From Candidatus Methylomirabilis sp. (GTDB taxonomy: Bacteria > Methylomirabilota > Methylomirabilia > Methylomirabilales > Methylomirabilaceae): a DNA stretch of 52,203 bases. Shown one piece after another: positions 41,315 through 48,819 of the stretch. The DNA lies in contig NZ_JAQUOY010000019.1 of NCBI RefSeq assembly GCF_028716865.1, positions 1 to 52,203 of the forward strand, read 5' to 3'. Both the position numbers and the translations under genes were made by a program. Under the pieces are notes generated by a model. The model did not search any database. It was not told the DNA's origin and was given only the letters and a program-made list of their open reading frames with translations. Within the stretch, counting starts at the first letter, position 1; every line of letters begins with the position of its first letter.

Positions 41315-41532
41315 GCGTTACTATCCCATCGTCTAATAGAGCCGCGAGCTGACTCGCTGCTGGGCTAGCGTACTCACTTGAGCGAGTTCGGTCCAGCGAG
41401 CAGTTCGGCCCTCGCAGGCGGCCAACTGCGAGCAGAGTGAGTTCCGGGCAACTGCAATTTGGGGTTAGCTGTACACCGTGGTCGATAGCAGATCGTATTG
41501 ATTTCTCTCTTGAGAGAAGGGATCATGAAGCC

Positions 41533-41655
41533 ATGAATAAGACTACTTGCGATCACCGCATGGTCTGGAGCGTTCACGTTCTGGCTGGTCACCGAACCTG
41601 GGACGAGATCACGTGCCGTCGTTGCGGCTGGACGCGGTTCGTTAACTTCCGCTGA
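41533..41655 (+). CDS. Small Cys/His-pair protein, 40 residues
   Basis: A 40-residue frame: MNKTTCDHRMVWSVHVLAGH and then TWDEITCRRCGWTRFVNFR. Cys6, His8, Cys28 and Cys31 could form a single zinc site, and the CRRCGW end resembles the C-terminal CTNCGW of the TIR protein 0.5 kb away. A GAAGGGATC ribosome-like site lies upstream of the ATG. The frame runs opposite to its neighbours and converges with the next zinc-ribbon gene. Not recognised as a known family; could be chance. Confidence 0.45.
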   Translation: MNKTTCDHRMVWSVHVLAGHRTWDEITCRRCGWTRFVNFR

Positions 41656-41665
41656 GTCACTGCCC

Positions 41666-41947
41666 TCAGTCATCCGGTCCCAGGAGACCCAGCTTTCTCC
41701 TGAGCCTATAGAAGAGGCGGGTCCCAGGGGTAAAGCGCTTAAACGTCGCTACGCCCTTCTCGTCCAGTAAGTAGTAATGCTTCCCACCGCAGTGCAGGCA
41801 GCGGATAAAGGCGCCATCCTTATCGGCACGGCTTTCAAGGATCTGCTGTGGTTCGTCGGGTTCCCAGTGCCCACGCAAGCTTACCGGCCTACCCAAGGAT
41901 TGACCGCACCCCTTGCATAGCCAACCGCTCGACCAGTCGTCGGTCAT
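41666..41947 (-). CDS. Hypothetical zinc-ribbon protein
   Basis: A 93-residue protein with two Cys pairs, C11-K-G-C14 and C50-L-H-C53, forming a probable zinc ribbon, followed by a basic tail (KRFTPGTRLFYRLRRKLGLLGPDD). The family is not recognised. An attC-like hairpin lies between it and the TIR gene upstream, so it may be a separate gene cassette. Function unknown; the ribbon could bind nucleic acid or a partner protein. Confidence 0.7.
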   Translation of the reverse strand: MTDDWSSGWLCKGCGQSLGRPVSLRGHWEPDEPQQILESRADKDGAFIRCLHCGGKHYYLLDEKGVATFKRFTPGTRLFYRLRRKLGLLGPDD

Positions 41948-41970
41948 CGCAGCCTCTCATGCTAGCCATC

Positions 41971-42034
41971 GCCTCGCTGAGGTCCCTCGGCTTCAGCGGC
42001 CGGCGAAGCCCGGCCGCTGAGCGCTTTGTTCGGC
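41971..42034 (-). repeat. attC-like hairpin downstream of the TIR gene
   Basis: Minus strand GCCGAACAAAGCGCTCAGCGG, then a GC-rich apex with GGGCTTCGCC, then CCGCTGAAGCC: an imperfect palindrome like integron attC recombination sites (left end GCCGAAC against the consensus GCCTAAC). The matching right-hand GTTRRRY is not clear, so the site is degenerate or only attC-like. Confidence 0.4.
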
Positions 42035-42060
42035 AGCCGTCCCATGTTGCGCCTTTCAGG

Positions 42061-42663
42061 CTATATCTCGCCACCATCGGACCAACCGCAGTTTGTGCAA
42101 CGCATACCCGCGTAGACGTCATCTCCCTCACGGTCGGTCTGTTCCCAGCCTATGAGGGTGTCTGTCTCACCACAGGTGGGACAGCAGACCATTGGGGGGA
42201 GCGCAGGGTGCGTGATCCAGCTTACATCCATTTCCTGCAGTGCAGCCTGTATCGCCAGTAGACGCTGACGGCGTGTGCGTGAGCCCGTGAGGTCTCCCAG
42301 CAGATCCTCGATCCCTTGGTGTACGTCACTGAAGTCGATACCGCGACGATCACAAATGAGGGGAGGTAACGGAGTCTCGTCGAGCAGACATGGGATGATC
42401 TTCGCGGAACCATCCTTGACGGCTCGGATAATGGCGGTATGCAGCTCCTGGCGCACCCAGTTGGATCGATTGGCGTCGGCGGACCAAAGCAGCACGAATG
42501 CGTCAAACGCCTCCAAGCCTTCACTGAGCTTGCCGGGGATAGAGTCACCGGCTTGGATCTCCCACTGATCGAACCAGAAGTCGATCCCGGTGAGAGACAT
42601 GTGGGCTCCGATAGAACGGGCTACCTCCTTGTCTGCTTTGTTGTAGCTCAGAAAGCAATGCAT
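42061..42663 (-). CDS. TIR-domain protein with C-terminal zinc ribbon
   Basis: A 200-residue protein. The TIR domain (about 1-140) begins MHCFLSYNKADKEVARSIGAHMSLTGIDFWFDQWEI, with the box SYNKAD, LLWSADANRSNWVRQELHTAI containing the candidate catalytic Glu at about residue 73, and IPCLLDETPLPPL. Bacterial TIR domains of this sort are NAD-cleaving defence effectors. The C-terminal ~40 residues form a zinc ribbon with C161-PT-C164 and C189-TN-C192. It is one gene in an island with three toxin-antitoxin modules, and attC-like hairpins lie on both sides. A phage-defence role is plausible but has no direct evidence here. No second defence gene (sensor) lies immediately next to it. Confidence 0.88.
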   Translation of the reverse strand: MHCFLSYNKADKEVARSIGAHMSLTGIDFWFDQWEIQAGDSIPGKLSEGLEAFDAFVLLWSADANRSNWVRQELHTAIIRAVKDGSAKIIPCLLDETPLPPLICDRRGIDFSDVHQGIEDLLGDLTGSRTRRQRLLAIQAALQEMDVSWITHPALPPMVCCPTCGETDTLIGWEQTDREGDDVYAGMRCTNCGWSDGGEI

Positions 42664-42706
42664 CTCTTGCCGTCACGCCGCGGTTCCGGTGAGTCTCTCC
42701 GTATCC

Positions 42707-42767
42707 GGCGAACGCCAGCGATCAGCGGCCGCGCCCTTGCGCGGTCCGCTCGATCGCACTGTTCCGC
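42707..42767 (-). repeat. attC-like hairpin upstream of the TIR gene
   Basis: Minus strand GCGGAACAGTGCGATCGAGCGG, a GC apex with an AAGGGC turn, then CCGCTGATCGCTGGCGTTCGCC. The two halves pair with one unpaired base, which is the extrahelical-base pattern of attC sites, and the ends resemble RYYYAAC and GTTRRRY. 61 bp long, within the attC size range. Best attC candidate in the window. Confidence 0.5.
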
Positions 42768-42879
42768 ACTGCTCAAAGAGCAGTCCCATAAGCGCTGGAG
42801 AATGCCGTCGGCCAGTACCGGGAAGTGGGAGCCCCCCAAAAGCTGCATATGGAGGGATAGCGATGTGAACATTATCGAC

Positions 42880-43152
42880 TCAGAATCCTAGCGCCTCAAG
42901 AATCGGTGCCAGTAGCCGCGGCGAGAACCAAAAGACGACGGAGGCGACAAGGCCGATAACCGCGCTTGTGGAAATCCCGATTAGCACTGACCCAACGATA
43001 CCCAGCGCCCCGGATCCAAGGGCGACGAGCATTCCAAAGAACACACTCCAGAATATGGGGGCGCGCTCGGTAGGGGACCTTTGGTGGTTCAACGCGCCCC
43101 AGGTCCTGACGCCCGAGGCGACGAAGGCTAGAAAGCACCCGACTACCAGCAT
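42880..43152 (-). CDS. Small membrane protein, hypothetical
   Basis: A 90-residue protein from the ATG at 43152, only 4 bp after the stop of the preceding gene. About three hydrophobic helices: MLVVGCFLAFVASGVRTWG, APIFWSVFFGMLVALGSGALGIVGSVLIGIS and AVIGLVASVVFWFSPRLLAPIL. Family not recognised. Together with the 92-residue gene upstream it forms a two-gene unit followed by an attC-like hairpin, as in an integron cassette with two genes. Confidence 0.65.
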   Translation of the reverse strand: MLVVGCFLAFVASGVRTWGALNHQRSPTERAPIFWSVFFGMLVALGSGALGIVGSVLIGISTSAVIGLVASVVFWFSPRLLAPILEALGF

Positions 43153-43156
43153 CTCG

Positions 43157-43435
43157 TCACCGCAGCCGCCCGTTACGCTCGTCGAAATAACGCCCGACGA
43201 GGTAATGACCTGCAAGGCGCTTCCTAGCCCGGGTGAGCCAGGAGTCACACCAGATGCAGTCAATATCCCCACCAATGCGAGGCCCGAACTGCGCGTTCGT
43301 GAAAGCCGGTTCGTCTGGCTGGAAGATGTAAGTGTGCCCACAATCGAGCCGAATCGACATGACCCTCTCCCACCCGTACGGGTGAAGGCCGGGGAAGCAT
43401 CGGCCCTCCTCGATTTTTTCGACGACTCTCCACAT
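43157..43435 (-). CDS. Hypothetical protein with CGH...CIWC cysteine motif
   Basis: A 92-residue protein with a strong ribosome site (GGGGGGAGG) 7 bp before the ATG. The sequence MWRVVEKIEEGRCFPGLHPYGWERVMSIRLDCGHTYIFQPDEP... holds C32-G-H34 and a later DCIWC pair, so a metal site is likely. The end is basic (RARKRLAGHYLVGRYFDERNGRLR). Family not recognised. It is coupled to the small membrane protein downstream. Confidence 0.7.
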   Translation of the reverse strand: MWRVVEKIEEGRCFPGLHPYGWERVMSIRLDCGHTYIFQPDEPAFTNAQFGPRIGGDIDCIWCDSWLTRARKRLAGHYLVGRYFDERNGRLR

Positions 43436-43726
43436 CGTCAGGCCTCCCCCCCAGAGGCGCGCTAGGCGCTTGCCAAACCATTACATATACCGACCAGCCT
43501 ATTACGGTCAGGGAATTTCTGAAGACCGAGCGGATTCTCTTTGCTTGCCCGGTACTTGTCAAACAGTTTTCGAACACTTCCCAGCCGAAAAATACTGGTC
43601 GACCTTCATATGTGAATACCTGACTCGGGACACTACTTTGCCTTCGCCTGGTTCGGCGTTCGCTGGAGGAGGAACTTGCCGGTACCGGGGACCACTGGGT
43701 CGCACGGGCCGAATGGGATTGTCGCG
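43436..43726. other. Island spacer without a supported gene
   Basis: 291 bp between hicB and the 92-residue gene. Open frames exist on both strands (up to 88 codons on the plus strand) but none has a convincing ribosome site or recognisable product. GGCGTTCGC at about 43653 resembles the end of an attC site, without a matching partner. Confidence 0.4.
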
Positions 43727-43939
43727 TCAAGCATAAATGAGACGTCTGCCCTTGGGTACTGGGATCGGATCGCCGAACTCCTTAGCCGTCTCGATCCATA
43801 GTGCGATAGCCTCTTGGACGCTTGTCAAGGCGGCTTCCTGAGTTACCCCATGCGCGAGACAACCGGGCAGTTCGGGGACCTCCGCGATATAGACCTGATC
43901 TTCCTCACTCCAGTAAATGATGACCTCGTATTTGTTCAC
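43727..43939 (-). CDS. hicB: HicB-family antitoxin, short form
   Basis: A 70-residue HicB domain (partial RNase-H-like fold): MNKYEVIIYWSEEDQVYIAEVPELPGCLAHGVTQEAALTSVQEAIALWIETAKEFGDPIPVPKG, which matches the family from start to end. The usual C-terminal DNA-binding domain is missing, as in many short HicB proteins. The GTG start overlaps the hicA stop by 4 bp. Confidence 0.93.
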   Translation of the reverse strand: MNKYEVIIYWSEEDQVYIAEVPELPGCLAHGVTQEAALTSVQEAIALWIETAKEFGDPIPVPKGRRLIYA

Positions 43940-44190
43940 GGCTCCTCACCCCCCAGTCGATACTTGAGGATTACGGCACGGACCTGGCGCACTTGGTAAG
44001 GTTTTGCTTCACTTCCTTCGCGCTGGAGATTAAGCTTCTCCTCGATCCCAGCCTTGCGAAAGATATGGTGACCCCCTTTCACTCTCATGGCAAACCCGAG
44101 GCTGCTGAGCAAGTGGCACAGATCGTCGAACTGGATGTTCGTGTCAGAAGCGCCACTCAGCACACATCGGAGGATCTTCTCCCTGGTCAT
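43936..44190 (-). CDS. hicA: HicA mRNA interferase toxin
   Basis: An 84-residue HicA toxin with the dsRBD-like fold: MTREKILRCVLSGASDTNIQFDDLCHLLSSLGFAMRVKGGHHIFRKAGIEEKLNLQREGSEAKPYQVRQVRAVILKY. The catalytic His is in GGHHIF. The ATG at 44190 is preferred over a GTG two codons upstream. It overlaps hicB by 4 bp in the usual toxin-first order. Type II module within the toxin-antitoxin island. Confidence 0.93.
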   Translation of the reverse strand: MTREKILRCVLSGASDTNIQFDDLCHLLSSLGFAMRVKGGHHIFRKAGIEEKLNLQREGSEAKPYQVRQVRAVILKYRLGGEEP

Positions 44191-44304
44191 GCCCACATTC
44201 TACGCGAACTGAGGTTACATGTGAACCCGTCTGGCCGCAAGGCTAACGGGATGATGATATGCTACGCACGAGCCACCTGTACAGTACAGCCTCAGATGAA
44301 AACA

Positions 44305-44455
44305 GCGCTAGTCTACCTGCTCCCGCTGGCGGAGAAGTCACCGGAGCAGCTTGCCTGTGCCAGGGCTGCCGGGCCCGGTGAGGCGGGGCATCCGAACTAC
44401 GAACTCCACTTCTCGCGGCAGCTTGTACATGGCAAGCTTCCCCTGGCAGGACAGG
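44305..44455 (-). pseudogene. Degenerate copy of the 3' end of the acyl-CoA ligase gene
   Basis: Minus strand encodes GKLAMYKLPREVEFVVRMPR, LTGPGSPGTGKLLR, an in-frame TGA, then LLRQREQVD and TAG. This is the C-terminus of the ligase at 45117-46787 (GKLAVYKLPREVEFVDRMPR, ATGPGGPGTGKLLRRLLRQREQ), with the nonsense codon in place of one Arg. The DNA is similar through about 130 bp. The DUF433/DUF5615 pair lies exactly between the two copies. Confidence 0.85.
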
Positions 44456-44470
44456 ACCGCTTCGACATCT

Positions 44471-44824
44471 TCATGGCCTGATCCGTACCCGGTCCTCTTC
44501 AACGATCCACAAATGCCCTCTTGGTTCCTCCCTGCTAAACAGGGGGATCAGCCGCCCGACCATCCTTAGCACGTGCAGTTTGTCCTGACTGTTCAGCCGC
44601 AGGACCACCAGCCCGCCGTAGTGTGCTGGCGGATAGGCCCGGATATCGGAAAAGTCCAGATCAAGGGTTACGAGCAGTCGCTCCTCTCGCTTGACGAACA
44701 ACGCGACCGTCGTGTCTGGCTTTCCGCCAAGCCCCTCTTCGTCCACCGTCACGGCGTCATGGCCAGCCTGCCGGAAAAGGTCGGCTACCTCACGAGGCAG
44801 ATTCTCATCGATCTTCACCTTCAT
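44471..44824 (-). CDS. DUF5615 PIN-like toxin
   Basis: A 117-residue PIN-like putative nuclease: MKVKIDENLPREVADLFRQAGHDAVTVDEEGLGGKPDTTVALFVKREERLLVTLDLDFSDIRAYPP. The acidic residues of the PIN-like site are seen in KIDENLP, DEEGLGGKPD and TLDLDFSD. Members of this group pair with a DUF433 protein as a toxin-antitoxin module. It starts 8 bp after the DUF433 gene stop, so the two are co-transcribed. Confidence 0.93.
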   Translation of the reverse strand: MKVKIDENLPREVADLFRQAGHDAVTVDEEGLGGKPDTTVALFVKREERLLVTLDLDFSDIRAYPPAHYGGLVVLRLNSQDKLHVLRMVGRLIPLFSREEPRGHLWIVEEDRVRIRP

Positions 44825-44832
44825 CGGCCACC

Positions 44833-45084
<252 letters not shown>

Positions 45085-45116
45085 TTATCCTCTCTCAGCA
45101 CACACTACACATTTTA

Positions 45117-46787
45117 TTAGGGCGCCTTCGCCTTGTCCTGCTCCCGCTGGCGGAGGAGGCGACGGAGGAGCTTGCCGGTGCCGGGGCCGCCGGGCCCCGT
45201 GGCGCGCGGCATCCGATCCACGAACTCTACCTCTCGCGGCAGTTTGTACACGGCAAGCTTTCCCGTGCAGAACTCGATCAGCTCTACCTTGAGGGCTTCG
45301 AAAGGCTGCTGGCCAGATTTGAGCGCGACAAACGCCTTCGTCCGCTGGCCCATGATAGGGTCGGGCAGGCCGACTACACCGACATCGGCTACCGCCGGAT
45401 GGGTCAACAGGACATCTTCGATTTCTTCAGGACCGATCCGGTATCCGGAGCTCTTGATCAGGTCGTCCTCGCGCGTGAGAAAGGTAATATAGCCCTCTTC
45501 GTCCATGCCGACCATATCGCCGGCGCGACTCCAGCCTTCCGTCACGACACGCCGTTGCGCGTCCGGGTCGCGCCAGTAGACGGTCCCCGTTGGACCCTTA
45601 ACCAGCAACTCGCCGGTTTTGCCGGGACGGCAATCCCTTCCCTCTTCGTTGACTACCCTGAGTTGGTAGCCGGGCACGGCAGGGCCGATCGATCCCGGCT
45701 TGACCTTTCTCGGCCCGGCTGAGCTGGCGAACACGAACATCAGCTCTGTCGTCCCGAGTCCCTCGAAGATCTCGAGGCCGAACGTCGCCTTCCAGTCGAA
45801 GTAGGTCTGTGCGGTCAAGGATTCGCCGCCGCCTGTACACAACTTGAGCGAACTCAGGTTATAGCGCGTCCGGGTATCCGGCACCTGGAGCATCTTGCGG
45901 TAGGCGGTTGGGAGGGCCGAGAGGATGGTGACCTTGTGGTGTTCGATCGTCTCGAATGCCGCCTCCGGCGTAAAACGCGGTAACAAGGAGAGGGCTGCCC
46001 CGAATCGATACGGGATGGCAGCCGCAACGGAGTAACCGGCCGCCATTGCCAGGGGTGCCGGGCTGAGGAGGACATCCTCTTCCGTCACGCGCCAGCAGTA
46101 TTTGCCGAAGCTGTCGGGGACGATCAACGCCTCTTCCATGAAGTGGACCGTCCCCTTCGGCGGCCCCGTCGTTCCGGAGGTGAAGAGGAGGACCGAGACG
46201 TCCAACCGATCCCGCCGCACCGGATCGCACGTCGGATCGCCCCCATCAAGCAGCTCCTGATAACTTAGATATCCCTTCCGCTTGATCTCGTCTCCCTCCC
46301 CACCGACGACAATGACATGGCTGACCGTGTGAAGCAGGGGCCGGGCCTGCTCGAACTCCTCCAGCAGTGGGGCGGCAACGATGATCGCCTTGGCCTCCGT
46401 ACTGTTGCAGATGTGCGCAATCTCGGCCCTAGAAAAGAGGACGGATGTCGGAACGATCACTGCGCCGATCTTCAGGACCGCAAAGTTCGCCACGATCGCC
46501 GGCGGGGTATTCGGCAGGCGCAATACCACCCGATCCGCTTCCTTGATCCCCAGCCGCGTGAGCGCGCTCCCGAGCCTGTTGACCTGGCCCAAGAGTGCCT
46601 TGTACGGGATCTGTTTGTCCTCGAAGTAGAGCGCCGTTCGGTCACCCCTCCCTGCGGCAACGGTCTTATCCAGTAATTCCTCTGTGCTGTTGAACCGCTG
46701 AGGGAGGTGCGCGAACTCCGGAAGCGTGTAGATGCGCTGTGGCCAGAGATCTTTTGGAGGCAGGTATTCGGTAGGAATCTGACCCAT
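45117..46787 (-). CDS. Acyl-CoA/benzoate-CoA ligase-type AMP-binding enzyme
   Basis: A 556-residue acyl-adenylate-forming ligase: activates a carboxylic acid with ATP and joins it to CoA. Motif A3 is LLFTSGTTGPPKGTVHFMEEA, the ATP site is EGLGTTELMFVF, GELLVKGPTGTVYWRD and GDMVGMDEEGYITFLTREDDLIKSSGYRIGPEEIEDVL follow. It resembles the benzoate-CoA ligase branch. The C-terminal A10 motif, usually PRTxTGKxxR, reads MPRATGPGGPGTGKLLRRLLR and so has a short Gly/Pro insertion before the catalytic Lys. An IclR-family regulator lies upstream on the same strand. Substrate (aromatic or fatty acid) is unproven. Confidence 0.9.
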   Translation of the reverse strand: MGQIPTEYLPPKDLWPQRIYTLPEFAHLPQRFNSTEELLDKTVAAGRGDRTALYFEDKQIPYKALLGQVNRLGSALTRLGIKEADRVVLRLPNTPPAIVANFAVLKIGAVIVPTSVLFSRAEIAHICNSTEAKAIIVAAPLLEEFEQARPLLHTVSHVIVVGGEGDEIKRKGYLSYQELLDGGDPTCDPVRRDRLDVSVLLFTSGTTGPPKGTVHFMEEALIVPDSFGKYCWRVTEEDVLLSPAPLAMAAGYSVAAAIPYRFGAALSLLPRFTPEAAFETIEHHKVTILSALPTAYRKMLQVPDTRTRYNLSSLKLCTGGGESLTAQTYFDWKATFGLEIFEGLGTTELMFVFASSAGPRKVKPGSIGPAVPGYQLRVVNEEGRDCRPGKTGELLVKGPTGTVYWRDPDAQRRVVTEGWSRAGDMVGMDEEGYITFLTREDDLIKSSGYRIGPEEIEDVLLTHPAVADVGVVGLPDPIMGQRTKAFVALKSGQQPFEALKVELIEFCTGKLAVYKLPREVEFVDRMPRATGPGGPGTGKLLRRLLRQREQDKAKAP

Positions 46788-46883
46788 CTCTCTTCCTATA
46801 TATTCAGAAGCGCCCGCTATGTCCTCTCGGAGAACGAAGCGGGCAGATGAGACATGGTGATGGTCAGAGAATCAAACTATGTT

Positions 46884-47693
46884 TTACTGATCGGCCGGCA
46901 CTGTTCTCGCTTCGTAGCCGAGTCGTTCGGAGAGTTTCATCGTCGCTGTCTTGACAAGCGGAGCGAGTTTATGTTTGATCCGCTCAAGGGAGAACCGGGA
47001 GATGGGGCCGGACAGACCGATGCTGGCCACCACCTTTCCAGAATAGTCTCTCACGGGAGCGGCAATACACCGTACCCACGGCTCATACTCTTCATCATCA
47101 ACAGCGAACCCGAGCTTGGCCACCTCACGAAGGTGTTCTCGAAATGCCTGGGGGTCAGTAATCGTATGCTCGGTCAGTTTGCGCATCGGTTGATGTTGAA
47201 GGATGCTGTCTAACCGGTCGGCCGACTCGTAGGCCAGTTGCGCCTTTCCTGCGGCAGTGCAGTGAACCGGGAGACGTCGTCCAGGAAACGATGCGACCCG
47301 AACCATCTGAGTAGTGTCCTGAACGAGAACGTAGATGACCTCCGATCCGTCCAGAACGGCAAGATAGGCCGTTTCATCGCACTGATCCACCAACTCTTCG
47401 ATGATCGGCCTGGCCTGGCGCCGAAAGCCCAGATGATGGAGGAAGACATTGGCGACCTCGAACGGCTTGATCCCCAAGCGGTAGTTGGCTGTCTTTTTGT
47501 CCTGCTCGATATAACCCCGAACCTCAAGGGTGGCCAGAAGTCGGAAGATGTTGTTTTTGGGTAGATGAAGCTTTTCGGCGAGTTCCGTGACGCCTAACTC
47601 CCCTGTCTGATAATCGAACGACTCCAGGACATCAAGCGCTCGATCGACGGACTGGACGAGATAATCAGCCTTTTCTTTCTTTTGATGGTCCAT
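46884..47693 (-). CDS. IclR-family transcriptional regulator
   Basis: A 269-residue regulator from the ATG at 47693 (GAGGGG upstream). The winged helix-turn-helix (about 10-80) reads VQSVDRALDVLESFDYQTGELGVTELAEKLHLPKNNIFRLLATLEVRGYIEQD; the IclR effector domain follows, with VHCTAAGKAQLAYES and VRCIAAPVRDYSGKVVASIGLSGP. This family commonly controls aromatic or acyl-acid degradation, consistent with the ligase gene next in line. Its likely ligand is a small organic acid; unproven. Confidence 0.94.
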   Translation of the reverse strand: MDHQKKEKADYLVQSVDRALDVLESFDYQTGELGVTELAEKLHLPKNNIFRLLATLEVRGYIEQDKKTANYRLGIKPFEVANVFLHHLGFRRQARPIIEELVDQCDETAYLAVLDGSEVIYVLVQDTTQMVRVASFPGRRLPVHCTAAGKAQLAYESADRLDSILQHQPMRKLTEHTITDPQAFREHLREVAKLGFAVDDEEYEPWVRCIAAPVRDYSGKVVASIGLSGPISRFSLERIKHKLAPLVKTATMKLSERLGYEARTVPADQ

Positions 47694-47797
47694 ACACCCC
47701 TCACACACCCTTTGGCAAAGCAAGGTAACGCCTTCTCAGTACACGTTCGCATCACTTTGCCTGGGATTCGATGTAAGATGAAAGGAAAATTGGTGTG

Positions 47798-47826
47798 ACT
47801 ATAGAAGGGTGTTCTATTTTTGTCAA
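47798..47826 (-). promoter_or_regulatory. Sigma-70-type promoter of the IclR gene
   Basis: Minus strand TTGACA (47821-47826), exactly 17 bp, then TATAGT (47798-47803). Start of transcription near 47791, about 100 bp upstream of the ATG at 47693. It lies just beyond the yggS stop. Confidence 0.8.
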
Positions 47827-47841
47827 CGGAAAATTATCAGC

Positions 47842-48540
47842 CTAAAGTACCGGTCTTTCCTCAAAGATCGCCGTGCCGACCCGTATCAGCGTGGCCCCCT
47901 CTTCGATGGCGATCTCGTAATCGTGACTCATCCCCATTGAGAGGTGACGAAGAGGGTAGTCGAAACAGGCCTTGGCCGCCTGATCTCGTAACTGCCTAAG
48001 TCTTCGGAAAAAAGGGCGGACATCCTGAGGATTCTTGCGATACGGTGGGATGGCCATCAGGCCTTCGATAGCCAGATGCGTAAACTGCCGGCAGGCATGA
48101 AGTAACGGTAATAGGTCGTGTTCGAGAACACCGGTCTTGCTCGGTTCGCCACCGAGGTTGACCTCCACGAGAACCCGTATCTGCTTCCCTAAAGCGGCCC
48201 CATGTCGGTCCAGCGCAGCAGCCAGCTTCACAGAATCAAGCGAATGGATCAGGTCAAACAGCTCAGCGGCAGACCGACTCTTGTTTGTCTGTAAGTGACC
48301 GATCAAATGCCATGTGACCGGGAGCGGACTCAGGAGGGCAATCTTATCCGACGCCTCTTGGACCCGGTTCTCACCCAGTGTCGTTACGCCGGCATCGACC
48401 GCCTCTCGAATACGGGGAACCGGTACGGTCTTGGTGACGGCAACCAGTTCTACTTCACCAGGGTCGCGACCGCCGCGGCGGGCCGCCGCGGCCATCCGCT
48501 TCCATACCTGCTCAACCCGATCTTTTACCCGTTCCGCCAA
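47842..48540 (-). CDS. yggS: YggS/PLPBP-family PLP-binding protein
   Basis: A 232-residue single-domain PLP protein that keeps vitamin B6 and amino-acid balance; no enzymatic activity is known. Family features: ELVAVTKTVPVPRIREAVDAGVTTLGENRVQEASDK, where the Lys of VTK binds PLP, WHLIGHLQTNKSRSA, VLVEVNLGGEPSKTGV, GLMAIPPY and LSMGMSHDYEIAIEEGATLIRVGTAIFEER. The start is a TTG at 48540, matching the family N-terminus. Linked here to ftsZ, as in many bacteria, and overlapped by the zinc-ribbon gene. Confidence 0.95.
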   Translation of the reverse strand: MAERVKDRVEQVWKRMAAAARRGGRDPGEVELVAVTKTVPVPRIREAVDAGVTTLGENRVQEASDKIALLSPLPVTWHLIGHLQTNKSRSAAELFDLIHSLDSVKLAAALDRHGAALGKQIRVLVEVNLGGEPSKTGVLEHDLLPLLHACRQFTHLAIEGLMAIPPYRKNPQDVRPFFRRLRQLRDQAAKACFDYPLRHLSMGMSHDYEIAIEEGATLIRVGTAIFEERPVL

Positions 48541-48767
48541 GCTTGCCCTTTTTCGCCTCCTGCCCCTACATGGAACGCTGCAAGGCGTGATCCATCAGGA
48601 TGGCGCTTCGCCCGGAGCTCCGCAATTCCCTCAAACCGCAACAGCCGACGACAGTTCGGGCAGACATTCTCCGATTCGCCGATCGGCAACAGGCAGTGTG
48701 GGCAAGTCGCAGCCATCGATCTGTTTGAAAATACAAACAGCCGGAATAGGGTGCTGAGTCGTCTCAT
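48525..48767 (-). CDS. Small zinc-ribbon protein between ftsZ and yggS
   Basis: An 80-residue protein from the ATG at 48767. CPHCLLPIGESENVCPNC is a compact zinc ribbon, followed by RRLLRFEGIAELRAKRHPDG. Start is uncertain: an ATG at 48716 (MAATCPHC) is also possible. It overlaps yggS by 16 bp and follows ftsZ by 52 bp, so it is part of the division gene string. The family is not recognised. Its 3' overlap suggests coupling to yggS. Confidence 0.65.
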   Translation of the reverse strand: MRRLSTLFRLFVFSNRSMAATCPHCLLPIGESENVCPNCRRLLRFEGIAELRAKRHPDGSRLAAFHVGAGGEKGQAWRNG

Positions 48768-48819
48768 GACACATTCTCCCTTCCCTGGCACGCCTCGATA
48801 AGGAGCTTTCCCGTGATCG

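Noticed and set aside
43470-43736. Plus-strand 88-codon frame in the island spacer
   Set aside because: No ribosome site or family resemblance, and it overlaps the hicB end; not supported as a gene.
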